Source of the DNA: Clavulina sp. PMI_390
Taxonomy: Eukaryota > Basidiomycota > Agaricomycetes > Cantharellales > Hydnaceae
DNA length: 64,000 nucleotides
Direction of reading: 5' to 3'
Assembly: GCA_015039315.1 (NCBI GenBank)
Contig: WIDE01000102.1
Location: forward strand, 1-64,000
In this document: one piece after another, positions 8,373 to 20,025 of the stretch
Layout: each line of letters begins with the position of its first letter
How positions within the stretch are numbered: position 1 is the stretch's first letter
Program-made: the position numbers and the translations under genes
The notes under the pieces: model-generated
Told to the model about the DNA's origin: nothing
Databases searched by the model: none
The model's input: the letters and a program-made list of their open reading frames with translations, nothing else

Positions 8373-11300
8373 TCCCACCTTGGCGACGACGCCACACTCT
8401 ATGTGAATGACCCAACGATCACATAATACCATCCCGATCAATCCACCTCATTCGTGCTACGGGTAAATGCATGGGTGCGTTATCCTACCAAGCATATTCC
8501 CAGCCTGTGCGTGGCGGTAAGCCTTGCGCCGCGCTCCCCAGACCGACTACTCGCCTCGATTTTCACAGGACCAGGAAGAAAACGTTCCATGAAGGCAGCC
8601 TATCCTCCTTTTTTTTCGAAAGGGAGCGCATCTTGTGAGTAGACACGACGGCGAACGAGAACTCAAGTAATGTTTTCACTCTCTCTAGCTCAATCGCAAT
8701 CATCGGATGCTCAATGGCACTTGCTCTTCGTACTGAGGAGCATCTGACTAAATGTAGTGGCGTCACCGCGAAATCAATCGAGCGCCAACTATTGACTGCA
8801 CTGCAAAGGATGTCCTCGATCCATTCAGATCTCTCTCCTTGCGCTGCTGCGGCTCGATCCAAGAGACCATGAGGACCTAAGCTGTCAGACAGGACTGGCT
8901 CTGTTCTGCTCTCGTGGTGGGCTGCCTATCGATCTCCCTTGTTGCTACGTGTCTCTCCCTGGTCCACTTTAGGCGCACGTTACCTCGCTCATTCCCATGT
9001 AGCCGCGAAGCGCCATCAATATCATGCAATAGTAAAAATTTTCTGTGTCCAACTACGCGACATCTGAAGGGCTTTAGCTATCAGAATTGCCTATTCATTT
9101 GTCTAGGCATCACAGTAATTATCTCGGTTCGTAAGACGGTGACTCGCTCATTTGCAACTGGTGACACCTTGATTAGCGAATTGGTGACTAGACCATTAGC
9201 CACGTCCATTGGCAAACAGGTTACACGATCATTAGCAACTCGTGACTTCTCCATTGGTAAACTGGCGCCGCGGTTTAACCACCTCATCGACCGATCTACT
9301 CACATTCAGGTTTTATTAGCATCTCTCGTGGTCTCAAATAAATGGGCCTTCATTTTCGGCGCTTATTGACGGACGAAAGCACAGATCCTTTTCATCTTGC
9401 GCAACATCCGACCAACAACGTGCCTCATTCCCCTAGTATTGAATCTCCCTACGTCCTAAGTGTGAGCCCTTTATTTTTTTCTCTCACCACCGTGGTGACC
9501 GACGCTATATTGCTGTCGTATCAGGTCATCTTTGATTGTTCATACAACCGCTGCGAACGTATGCGCGGTATTATGATCGGGAAGCCCTGGAATTCTGTTC
9601 TGCTATATCGCTTGGCAACAGCCCTCTTTACAAGAATGGCAGACACTCGTTGGGTCGACTAGGTCTTCGCACCCAGCTGTACCCTGAGAGACGATGCGTT
9701 CCGTACCAAAGCCTGCGCCCAAAAATGACAGGTTAAAACTCCTGCTAGACTAAGAATAGGCTCCCCGAAAGGTGGTGGGTGCGTTTTCGTGATAGGAGTG
9801 ATGGGGTTGGTGGTGGAATATGACTTTTTCGTGGGTAATCACAGCGATTTTAACGGCAAATTTGCCGACCAAAACCGTAGCTCTACAATCAGTGGAGTAT
9901 CCCTGAAATTCGCACTTCTTAATGCGGACGTCCTTTGCGTCAGTGAACTCGAAGCTAGCCGTGACGAAGGCCAGGCACGGCGACCTGGGCTCAGGTGCAG
10001 GCTCAAACACAGGCGCTGGCTCAAGAATAAGGTTGCGTGAAGAAAATGAAGCTCGTGAAAAGTTGTTTAGGCAGGTCTGGGTCGTCACTTTCTCTTGGAT
10101 CGTGTGGTTAGTACAGGGTTGCTGATCAATGGTTAGGTCAAAGTACCATACGCGACCTCTCGTGCATAAACCCATGGCGATTGGCGGAAACCTGGAATGG
10201 GGCAACATGGATTGATTATCGTCTGCGAGTTCCCTCTAGCTACGCATACTTTCAGCGAGTGCGACAAATGGACCCCGAGCGTGGATATATCTGGATTGTC
10301 CATTGTCGCGAAAGGGTCGGCACTTCCCTTCCGACCGTATGTTTACGCTTGAGTTCGTGATGCATGAACTTGCCTCGTTCGCCCAAACATGTCTACGATA
10401 TCTCGGGCAATCGCCAAGAGCTCGCCAGTAAACATCACTCAAACTCTCACTAACATAGCTTTGTCTGTTGCCAACCTCTCTCCGGACCGTCCGCACTGAT
10501 CTTGAGCTCGACCTAGAGAGCTTTCGCGACCGCACAACCGACTACACGCCATTATGGGCCCATTGAGCGTAAGTATGGCCCTTCTTCATCAAGTGACTCC
10601 CCTCTGTCCGACTTGCCGCTGTCCATGGATCTTCCGAAGCCCCTCAGACTGACAACGCCTCAAAGGCGCGCGTCCATACATGTCCGATCCATAGAGCGGC
10701 CCCAGAGGAACCAACCACGGCGACCCATAGTCAGACTGAAATAGACACCAGGAAACGGATTATTGAGGATACTGTCGCTCCTCCACGAAATGACGAGACG
10801 CTGGTCCAGTACTGCATGCGACATCCAACATGCTTAGTTCCTGACTCCAGTGACCTCAGTGCCTTCCTGAGACGGACGTTCGGTACTGCCTCCGCCTCCG
10901 TCGGCACGGTAGGTACATGAGTCCCGTGCCTCTCATCGAAGGTGAGGAGCGACGCGAAGCTAATGCGAGCTCAACACCGCCCCCACCGTTCGTCCACATC
11001 GACACAGTGCCCTTTCTAATGGTCGTTCCCCTCGCGACCACTTCAAGTTTGTACACACAGTCGATGCCCGACAGCGTGCTTCATCCGCGCCCCTTCACCG
11101 ATTAACTATGTGGAATCCACCAGCACTACTCCTCGTGGAACGCACGTCGACATCACGTTTGCTCCTATAGAGTATGTTTGCTCCATCACTAAAGCCGCCA
11201 AGCGTTCTAGAAACCATCAACACCAGGCTTGCGAAAATATTAATAAGCCTCTTACTAAGCATCTGGAACGCGAGCCCACTGAAAAGCTGGAGAGAGTGCC

Positions 11301-11378
11301 ACCGACATTCAAAGGGCTAAGTATAATATTTTCGTCAAAAGCCTACGACATTAGATTTGATCAAATATTCGGGGGATC
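8373..11378. other. Gene-free stretch, 3 kb
   Basis: No gene is supported. Several frames of 60-150 codons exist (for example 8914-9369), but they lack recognisable domains and one of them merely spans the minisatellite at 9139-9264. Confidence 0.5.
9139..9264 (+). repeat. Degenerate minisatellite, three units of 45/36/45 bp
   Basis: Units start at 9139, 9184 and 9220, each beginning GTGACT, GTGACT or GTTACA. They share a CATTAGCAACT-like core and an ATTGG(C/T)AAAC(A/T)G-like end. The middle unit lacks 9 bp. Confidence 0.7.
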
Positions 11379-11543
11379 AAGAGGATATTGAGGCGCTTCA
11401 CATCGTGTGCTGGTACAGGTTAAAACATGCGTAGAGACGCTATGAGTTAAGATAGACCCATTGCGAACAATGATACTGCGTTTTATACGAGATTGAGAGA
11501 GATGGGTATCATACAATTGAGAAGAAGTAAGAGGAAGCGAGAA

Positions 11544-12947
11544 TCACGCCTTTTTCGTTGCCTTCTGGCGCGCAGCCTCCTCCAACATTGATTTCTTGTT
11601 CTTCAGGACGTCGATCATTGATTGGATACGTTGTGCGGTATCTGGGTCCTTCTGCGCCTGAGCTTTCCTCTGGACTTCGAGGAGGTTGATAGACCGGATT
11701 ACGCCACCGACAAAATCGCCAGTGAGGTTCATGGCCGAGTACTCATCGGTTATTGTGGCGATGTTTGTCAGAGCCGTCTTGCGGTCCGATTCCAGAGTGG
11801 CTTTCTCCCTCTCGAAAAGTGCCTTCTGTGCCTTCAAGGTGCCACCCTTGTTCGCATTGTCCCTGTACTCTTTTTCTTGAGCGTTAATTTCGTCCTGAGT
11901 CCGATCCGGAGTGTCTTTCCACTGGCCCAAGTGATGGTAATGGGATGCCCAAGAGTGTTGACACACATCACAATTATCCTCCCAGGTCTGGGACGAGTTG
12001 TGCCAAAATGCGCCACACCTGCGAAGAGCGTCGGCGCTAGAAATCAAGAGCAAAATCGGAATGGCGCAGACACAAGAAACGTAGGTGATCAAATCAGTGA
12101 CAAATATCTATGTCCCCGAGAAGTATTAAACGTACTTGAGACTAAAGCTGAAGATTCGAACAGAACGACCGGTAAGAACACGAATATTGAGCCGACTGAG
12201 GACTTACTCAAGTGTACACTCCAAGTGACTACCAGAATGGATGAATAAATATCATAAACTTCGAAGCAGGACGAGACTCACCAATTGCTCCGACAAGTGC
12301 CGTTGTATGAACACAAAGTAGTATGGGTAGTATCTCCTGGACCATTATCGACAATCTTCCGTGAGGTTTGGCGGAAGTTCTGGAGGCGAGTGAACGAATC
12401 ATCGGATAGCTGTCAAGTTCAGCGAAAAGCAAGCAAGTGGATATATGAGCACCATACTTTTCTCAACAGTCCTGTTAAGAAAATAGATAACCGATGAGCG
12501 GCTCACCTTTCCGTTGTCTGAAATCTCTTTACCAATACGGTCGAGCTCGGCCTGCTTCTTACTAAGATCGCTGAGCAACGAGGTGGCTGATGCAATCTGG
12601 ACGTCCAACGCTACAGCTTTGTTACGAAGATCGATGAGACTCTTCGTCCCCTGAGGAGTATTCTCTAGGACCTGATTGAAGAAGTCGACAAACATCTCGA
12701 GTGCTTTAGAGTAGGCCCTCTCAAGCGTCTGATCCTCATCTTTCCTCAGCCTCTGCTCCTTGAGCTGCGCCTTCTTCCTCTTGGCGGCCTCAGGACTGCT
12801 CAGATCTGGATCCGGATGCCCATCGCGGCGCTTTTGGATGCGTTTCTGAAGCGCAAAGGGGTTGTCAAGGGTGTACTGAGGAGCATGGGCGAGAGCAGGA
12901 GGGATACCACCGTCCTCGAAGTTGAGATTTGCGAGCGAAGCGCAGTT
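11544..12947 (-). CDS. AIG1-like GTPase, copy 2: C-terminal part with Cys-rich module
   Basis: The 5' half (G domain) is lost in the assembly gap from 12948. The remaining part is open across four exons whose phases agree: up to the gap-12507, 12379-12282, 12228-12208 (21 nt) and 12036-11544. The first exon resumes at CASLANLNFEDGGIPPA, which in copy 1 directly follows the GTPase fold, then has a basic helix (KRIQKRR) and a long coiled coil. The short exons encode CSYNGTC, SNCHLECTL, a CGAF segment and CDVCQHSWASHYHH. This spaced Cys/His set matches the Cys-rich region following AIG1-type G domains in fungal DUF8206-like proteins and probably binds zinc. A second coiled coil ends in a Lys/Ala-rich tail at 11544. 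Known for the family: GTP-dependent assembly; no enzymatic substrate is defined. It shares its 3' flank with copy 1. Confidence 0.78.
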
Positions 12948-13707
12948 NNNNNNNNNNNNNNNNNNNNNNNNNNNNNNNNNNNNNNNNNNNNNNNNNNNNN
13001 NNNNNNNNNNNNNNNNNNNNNNNNNNNNNNNNNNNNNNNNNNNNNNNNNNNNNNNNNNNNNNNNNNNNNNNNNNNNNNNNNNNNNNNNNNNNNNNNNNNN
13101 NNNNNNNNNNNNNNNNNNNNNNNNNNNNNNNNNNNNNNNNNNNNNNNNNNNNNNNNNNNNNNNNNNNNNNNNNNNNNNNNNNNNNNNNNNNNNNNNNNNN
13201 NNNNNNNNNNNNNNNNNNNNNNNNNNNNNNNNNNNNNNNNNNNNNNNNNNNNNNNNNNNNNNNNNNNNNNNNNNNNNNNNNNNNNNNNNNNNNNNNNNNN
13301 NNNNNNNNNNNNNNNNNNNNNNNNNNNNNNNNNNNNNNNNNNNNNNNNNNNNNNNNNNNNNNNNNNNNNNNNNNNNNNNNNNNNNNNNNNNNNNNNNNNN
13401 NNNNNNNNNNNNNNNNNNNNNNNNNNNNNNNNNNNNNNNNNNNNNNNNNNNNNNNNNNNNNNNNNNNNNNNNNNNNNNNNNNNNNNNNNNNNNNNNNNNN
13501 NNNNNNNNNNNNNNNNNNNNNNNNNNNNNNNNNNNNNNNNNNNNNNNNNNNNNNNNNNNNNNNNNNNNNNNNNNNNNNNNNNNNNNNNNNNNNNNNNNNN
13601 NNNNNNNNNNNNNNNNNNNNNNNNNNNNNNNNNNNNNNNNNNNNNNNNNNNNNNNNNNNNNNNNNNNNNNNNNNNNNNNNNNNNNNNNNNNNNNNNNNNN
13701 NNNNNNN
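12948..13707. other. Assembly gap 1 (760 N)
   Basis: This run of N truncates the 5' part of GTPase copy 2. The true length is unknown. Confidence 1.
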
Positions 13708-16700
13708 TTATCAGTGACGCCTGTTGATTAAGCCGATCGGTTGGATGATGAGGATAGAGCTATAAGCTGCGTGAAGAAGACGAACTGGGGGACGTGAAAC
13801 GAAACTGATGGTTTCGATCGTCTCTGTTGGAGCAGCTACCTTTAAGCCTCAGAAGATGAGGAGAAATAAGTCCGACCATTCAGGCACCAAATCACTGCCT
13901 ATCTCGCTTCCGGGTATGCAGGTGATGTGGGAGAAAGGGAGATCAGCAGGAGATCAAGGGAACGTGGTGGAATTCTGTCCCTGCCCCCTGTATGCTTTCA
14001 CCGGAGTGGCAGCACCGTAGAATGTTGGCACATGCCGAGGGATTGCCGATCAAACACAGAATGGGTAGTGATAATAGGATCCGGGTGGGCTCTCACATTC
14101 AGCGATCACAACCCGCTGCGGTAGCTCACAACTCGGTGGCGAATAGGCAGCACGTAAACCCTTTTTGGTAGCGAAATGAGAATGAATCGGAGCAGCTGAC
14201 TAGTCTCACGCTTGCAATAACATGTCAAGCATCCCCGCGGGAGTAGTAGACGTTATCCAGCTGCAGAGCGTAATCTGGTTGTGCGACACGAAAGACGCAG
14301 ACACTCAGCTTGCCTGTGGGGTGGACGGCGGTTCTTAACATATACGGGTCAGCTAGAGTGATAGAGGAGAAACCGGAATAGATGGGGGTTACTGTAAGCT
14401 ACCGAATAGCAGAAACCAGTGAGGGTTCACGGGAGGAGAGAGGATATTCGACATGCCTGCGGCTCCCTCCAACATTGCAGGGAGGCACCTACGCCAGAGA
14501 CCGCACATACCCGGCGAGGAACCACGACAAAAATATTGATAATCTGGAGGTCTCGGACCCATGGGTACACGTGACGTGGAGGGAGTCGAGCCGTGGGAAA
14601 GATGTTGGTCAAGTCAATACCTCAATAGTGGACTCAATCCAAGTATTCAGACGTGGAGGTGAAGAAGAGAGGGTTATGGTCTGCGTCAATCTGGTTGCAA
14701 CCTGAGCTAAATGCATACTATCGCAACGAGAAAGCTAGCTAGAGAGGGCGGGGACGTCAAGATTGTCGTTCAAAAAGATGTCGTTCGAGGTCCAGTCGAT
14801 CACCTTGGGAAAAGTGGTGCCTGATCGATCGGGGATGCGCCCTTTCGGTGCCTTCGCTCGTGGCTCTTTCCTTGTGCCTTTGTCTCGCGGGCCGCTCAAG
14901 TCAACGACAACTAAATCTATAGTCGAGCAGAGTCGAGTGAACCTCCCGGACGGTGTGTGTGTTCACTGTTCCTACTCGCGTCACAAAGGTGCTATTTGTA
15001 CGTCCGCACTGGTCATTTTGTCCTGCAATTGCCAAGCCAGAACTTACAGCAAAATCACAGGGGTTTATTGTTCTAGCCGGGTAGTAAGGCTCATAGAATA
15101 CAAATAAGAATAGTGGAGAATGAGCTCCCAGTGGAGGGAAGTAGGGATGTAGGAAAGGATACCGTGGCGAGAGAGCAACATGAGAGATGATTGGCTCATG
15201 TGACGATCAGCCAACAGGACAGTGGGAAAAGAAACGACGGGGAGAGATAATCAAGTGCCATTAGGTGCAAAAAATTCGAAGGCACCACGATGAGAAATCA
15301 CGATGAGACACAGAGCGAGCAGCAACAAGCGATACAGTCGCACTTACGTACCTCGGGTACCTTGGGGTATGATGAGGCACGGTAGCATTCAGGCCTGGGC
15401 GAAAAAGGCCCCCCGACCTGCGGAACTAGTAGTAGGTGCTGTGTTGTTCGGGACAATGCTCACGGAAAAGTTGCTCCGGAGGTCCTCTCCTACGTGGCCG
15501 AGCAGCCTCGGCAAGAGGATGGGTGGTCATTTGAGCATTCTGGTCGGCTCTTTCGATTTCGGCATCACGCTGCGGCCGAGCCGCATCACGTTCTTTCGGG
15601 AGACAAATCCACCCCTCGTGGTGAGGCACAGCGGGAGTGGCTTACGGCTTAAGGAAAAAAAAAAAAAAGAAACGAATAGTAACCACCGAGATTGATGAAA
15701 TTGGCAGGCAAGATCCAAGATTACCCGTGGAGAGTGTCAGACACTGGAAATGACCGCCAGAGGAATGCAAATTAGTACAGAAGAAAACTCACGATCTCGT
15801 TGGAGTTGATGAGTGCCTCCTCTATAGTATTCGTGATGAGCGGCTATGTGTACGTCCATCCGATACCGATAGAGAGTGGGAGCTACACACTGATGCTGGG
15901 ATTCTCACCTTGAGCGGGACCCCGGTCCGGTCGCTTGATCTAGCCGAACGTCACAGCTCGAGTTTTGGACGTGCGCTTGAAGTTGAAGATAATCCCTGTT
16001 TGAGCTTTGGAACTGCCATTGGGTGTACACGTGGTCTCGCTCCAGTCATTGGCAGTCGGTGGTAGTGTTGGAACGCCACGATAATAGCGGATGATGTCTC
16101 GCCCATCCCCATGAGGCACAGCATTAGTTAAGCCGGATGACTTCTGGCTGAGGGTGCATTTATGCCCTTCAGAGGGGTTTAATTATGGCCGCTACACTCA
16201 TTCAGGTACTTCTCGTTGGCTATTACGCTGTCCAGCAACCACAACGCGGTTCGTCGGTGACTAGGTGGTCGAACCCGAGTCTTGGGCCAAGACGACAAGG
16301 TGCTGATGATGAATAGGGCACTTGCGATTAACGCGGCATCACATTTAGGCACTGTGATACGATAAACGACCCGGCGCGAATATGTATCAGGGGATACTAA
16401 ATGAGCGCCATCGCTGACGTTGTCAATGATAACAGTATCAGAGAACATCTCAACATCCTTATTCATCCTGATGATTAGCAGGATTGGTGACCCCGTATTG
16501 TCAGGATGCCCCTGCCAGGAAGGCCCTGCGAGATAGTGCAAAAGGGTAGGTAAGATCTGAGGGATGAGAAGGGCTGCTTCACTGAGTTTTTGGATTTGGA
16601 TGATGTGCGCAGCGAGTTACGAAAAGAAATGACAGTACAGGCGTGTATGATGGGTCGATATGAGGTCGGATGAGACGTGTGGTGCAACAACGAAACTCGC

Positions 16701-17479
16701 CACGGCCGTCAGGGAACGACTAGCACACCTCAGGAAGGTTATGCGGGACGTATACGGGGGACAGCTGTCAAAGAACCAAGACCTTGGCAGCACAAACGCA
16801 TTGAGCAGGCAAGCAGAAAATCCATTCACGAACAGTGCCGTCCTCTTGGGTTTTTGTTCAATTGCGCATCGAATCACGACGTCGACAACAACACGCGACA
16901 CCAAAAGCCCAGTCGGGGACCAGCTTGACTCAATTGCATACTGATTACGCTACGTTGCCGGCGATTCTGTGCACATTGAGACTTCCACCTCCATACACTT
17001 GATTAAGGTGCGGCTACACCATTCTTTCGTTAATGGTTGTCGAAACGCCATTGTTGAGGCAACAGAGAAAGGTTTGGGCATCATTACTCGCCTTCCAGCG
17101 TGATGTTATGATGGTACGTCACCTTTTCTTCCTCTTTTTTTTGCTATCGTATCAACTTCAGCCGCCTTTACCTTGTAGGAAGATGGTGATACACGTAGTG
17201 ACCTTGAATGTTTGCTACGAACCACTCTTAAGTCATTCCGGGATTTAGTACCATAATTCCGTTACGCAGACGGTGAGAATGTACGAATGAGGTCTGTTGT
17301 GTGTGGTACTCTGCTACAAATGAAACTGCCTAGTCCTTATCGCAGATTACTTATCGTGAGGAGAAGCCCTTATCATGAGGAGGTCGGGGTATCGGGATGG
17401 CTATCTCGGGTCGTTCCGCCGGGGTCAACTGAGACATCACCCGTTCAACCTAACTCAGGAACGACTCCCATCCACTACG
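13708..17479. other. Gene-free stretch, 3.8 kb
   Basis: No gene, RNA or mobile element is recognised. The first 1.5 kb is again purine-rich on the plus strand. Frames such as 16179-16541 (minus) and 15303-15695 (plus) lack domains and paralogues. The missing start of GTPase copy 2 could lie in or just right of the gap, but no exon was identified here. Confidence 0.45.
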
Positions 17480-19313
17480 ATGGACAACCCAGATGCCCCC
17501 CACACTGATGTCGTCGCTGCCGTACTCTTGCGAGCTCTGTTGGCTTCAGGTGATATCGATGAGGCCCACGCTACTACTTCTTCCTTCACGAACTTAATTA
17601 CTCGGTGGATGGCGATTCACGACCGATTCGCGGCGAAAAAATACAAGCTCACGACCGCACAGAGGAAGAAGGTGGCAGCTTGGCTTCGCGTCGGACTCGT
17701 CGATGTTCTTATCTCCGAGCTAGAGACTCTTAGACCCCATACAGAATTATAGCCCGTACCTGTGGGCTCCGTGATCGATGTGAGTCAACTCCAAGCCCAG
17801 GATCCAGACTCCTCACTGCTCGTATCTGTAGGATTGTGTTGAAACCGGGTGGTGGAGTCTGCTAGGAATTCTGCACTCCCTCATTAAAGTGACGTGTATC
17901 AACTCCGAAGATTCCACCATTGCCTCCATTACTTCCGACCCCACGTTGGGAATATGGTTGGCCGATTGTTAACGGTCTTCCTGGACTTCAAGCATTTTAC
18001 CCATCCCCCTGAATTGAAGAATGCCTTCCACTTCGTGGAATCCTCCCGCTTGCTGAGTCTGGGAATCGTGAATTACCTGTTGCTTCATTGCATGGTTTCT
18101 ACTACCGTTCCAAGGCAGTTTGATATTGGGTGAGGTGCGCTTTACCCCATCGTCAAAACTCCTACTTTCTCTGAACGGTGACCCGTGTAGCCTCCAGGTG
18201 TACGAATCAGCGATTAGGTTTGCCATCATCAGTCAGCGCCACCTCGCTACCTTAGCTCGCTCCTCAGGAGGGTATTTCTCCCTCGGTGTGGTGCTCCAGA
18301 ATGTGTCCGAGTCCTCCAGCCTATTAAACGTTGCGGTTCAAGCCGTGCGACGAATATCACAGAACGATCAAGATCGTTCGAAACGAGATACGGCGCAAGT
18401 TTCCCGTATCACGGGGCTCGCTCCGATGGCACTCATTGGAGATGCCCTGTGCCTTGCTGACGTATGTAGGGGGCATCTACAAATGGACGGCTATTATACC
18501 GCTACCACGATTATTGCCGCCGATCCGTCAAGGGCAATGGTTTCTGCGGCCCACCGACACCATTACCTCCGTCGCTCCCTGGCATTCCTCAAAGAGTGCC
18601 AATTCCCGACGCGAGACGTATCTCACCCACGTTCGGAGTTTATGACTCTTACGTTTTTTTGTGACACCTGGACGGTTTGTATCAATACGCCTCCCTTGCA
18701 CGATCATCGGATTATATTTTTGTCAGAAAGCGTGAATGGAGGACTCCTATTCATGCTGGAAAGAGCGTCTTATTTCCCCTGTGACCTCGATGGTGAGTTC
18801 CAGCTAGACTAACGATACTTTCTTCACCGTTCGCCTCACATCTGCCCTAAAGGCCGCCTGGAAAAAGTCGTAGGAGCTGCCCTAGCCTCTTTGGTCACGA
18901 TCCCAGTGTACCTCTTCACTGAGGTTCGGCCAATCAGGGAGAAGGTTTTTTCTCAGTCGGAGGTAATCGCTCGTCGCATGGAGCAGAATCCGAACATCCA
19001 ACCATCTATTCGCAAAATATGGTCCAATTTCCTTCACAGCGAAGCTCGGGTCTTGCGTCGAAATTCTCTAGAAGGGCCTTTTTGCTCTAACTATGGGTGC
19101 GAAACCTTGGAGGTTGCTGGTCAGCAGTGTCCTGGGTGTAAAACTCGGTTCTACTGCTCGAAAGAATGTCAAACCTCGTAAGCAGAATCGATGGTTGCGA
19201 TCACGGCTTCTGCGACTGACGTAACTGCCCTGTACAGAGACTGGAGAAGGTTCCACAAACTCCAATGCACGAGGCCTGCGCGGACGAATGCAGGCTTGGC
19301 AGGGACTTCTTGA
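17480..19313 (+). pseudogene. MYND zinc-finger protein, copy 1 (disabled)
   Basis: Aligned by eye with copies 2-5, this locus has the same exon plan. Exon 1 begins MDNPDAPHT and carries the family motif ASGDIDEAHA; exon 2 (17832-18129) has GWWSLLGILH. A long third exon follows, then a fourth with the MYND finger (CSNYGC...CPGCKTRFYCSKECQ) and a last exon (DWRRFHKLQC) ending at 19313. Lesions: an in-frame TAG at 17750-17752 inside exon 1, a TAA at about 17968 and a one-base frame change in exon 2. After this the frame resumes as TVFLDFKHFTHPPELK with the expected phase into exon 3 (LQVYESAIRFAII). Everything downstream is open. Inference: a recently disabled family member. Two independent base-call errors would be needed to explain it otherwise. 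MYND fingers bind proline-rich peptides; no SET domain is present. Confidence 0.72.
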
Positions 19314-19808
19314 GTCTGGAAGATGATGTGGTGCTCTAGCAGCGGAACGCTGAACTTCAATGCAGGGGTCCCACAGCCAGTACGGTTGAACCCTCGACCG
19401 CCTTATGATGCGATTTTACGATAGTATCTATTGATATATGATCGAAATATCTTAACCGTGCTATACGTCGTGTACTCGGACCACTCTCCATCAATTTTTT
19501 TTTTTCGTGCATTCTGCTACGGCTGTGAATATTTGCTCTATTGATAGCTCTCATCCAGCTGGCAACAACGAGGCCACGACGTGGTTTATCTAATGAGTAG
19601 CAATGTATCCCTGTGTTGGCGGACCCGCTTCGCTCAACGGCTTGTGATGGCCCATAGTTTCTCCAGTTCTCGGCGATGGTTACCATGGATAACTGGAGTT
19701 TCGTCACGGGTCTTGCTTCTTGTAGTGCTGGGGCATAATATCTTGAACACACATGGCTAGGAAGTACAGACACATTAATTCTTGGTCTCGTGATCTACCT
19801 GAATTCAG
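19314..19808. other. Intergenic, no gene seen
   Basis: This is the spacer between MYND copy 1 and the decayed 3'-end fragment. A minus-strand frame of 138 codons overlaps it, but shows no domain or homology within the window. Confidence 0.4.
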
Positions 19809-19877
19809 CTACGCCTAGCTTCTCGACGGAAGTGGAGGCTCGTCATGCGTGGCGCCATTTCCCTTCATCATCTTGAG
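19809..19877 (-). pseudogene. Decayed duplicate of 3' end of the Ser/Thr-rich gene
   Basis: Read on the minus strand, this 69-bp fragment encodes LKMMKGNGATHDEPPLPSRS, a stop, then A and a second stop. The neighbouring gene (20026-21092) ends LMKGTGATRDEPPLPPRSQA. The fragment therefore retains the ancestral stop plus one new stop where the parent has CAG. No further upstream homology was seen. Confidence 0.75.
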
Positions 19878-20025
19878 GCATATGGTAGTTATAGGGTGAT
19901 AACAGGCGTTCATCCTATCGCTTCTCATTGAATCGTGTTATTACGTGTTAAATGCATATTGCTAGCAAACGTTCGTATGAATACAGATAGACTTCATGAT
20001 GATTTCCTAGTTTGCGGCAGCTCGA

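Noticed and set aside
8914..9369. 151-codon plus-strand frame
   Set aside because: It is kept open partly by a 45-bp minisatellite whose units are multiples of 3. There is no recognisable domain or splice structure.
16179..16904. Overlapping minus-strand frames of 95-120 codons
   Set aside because: Checked for transposase or membrane-protein features; nothing was recognised and there is no paralogue in the window.
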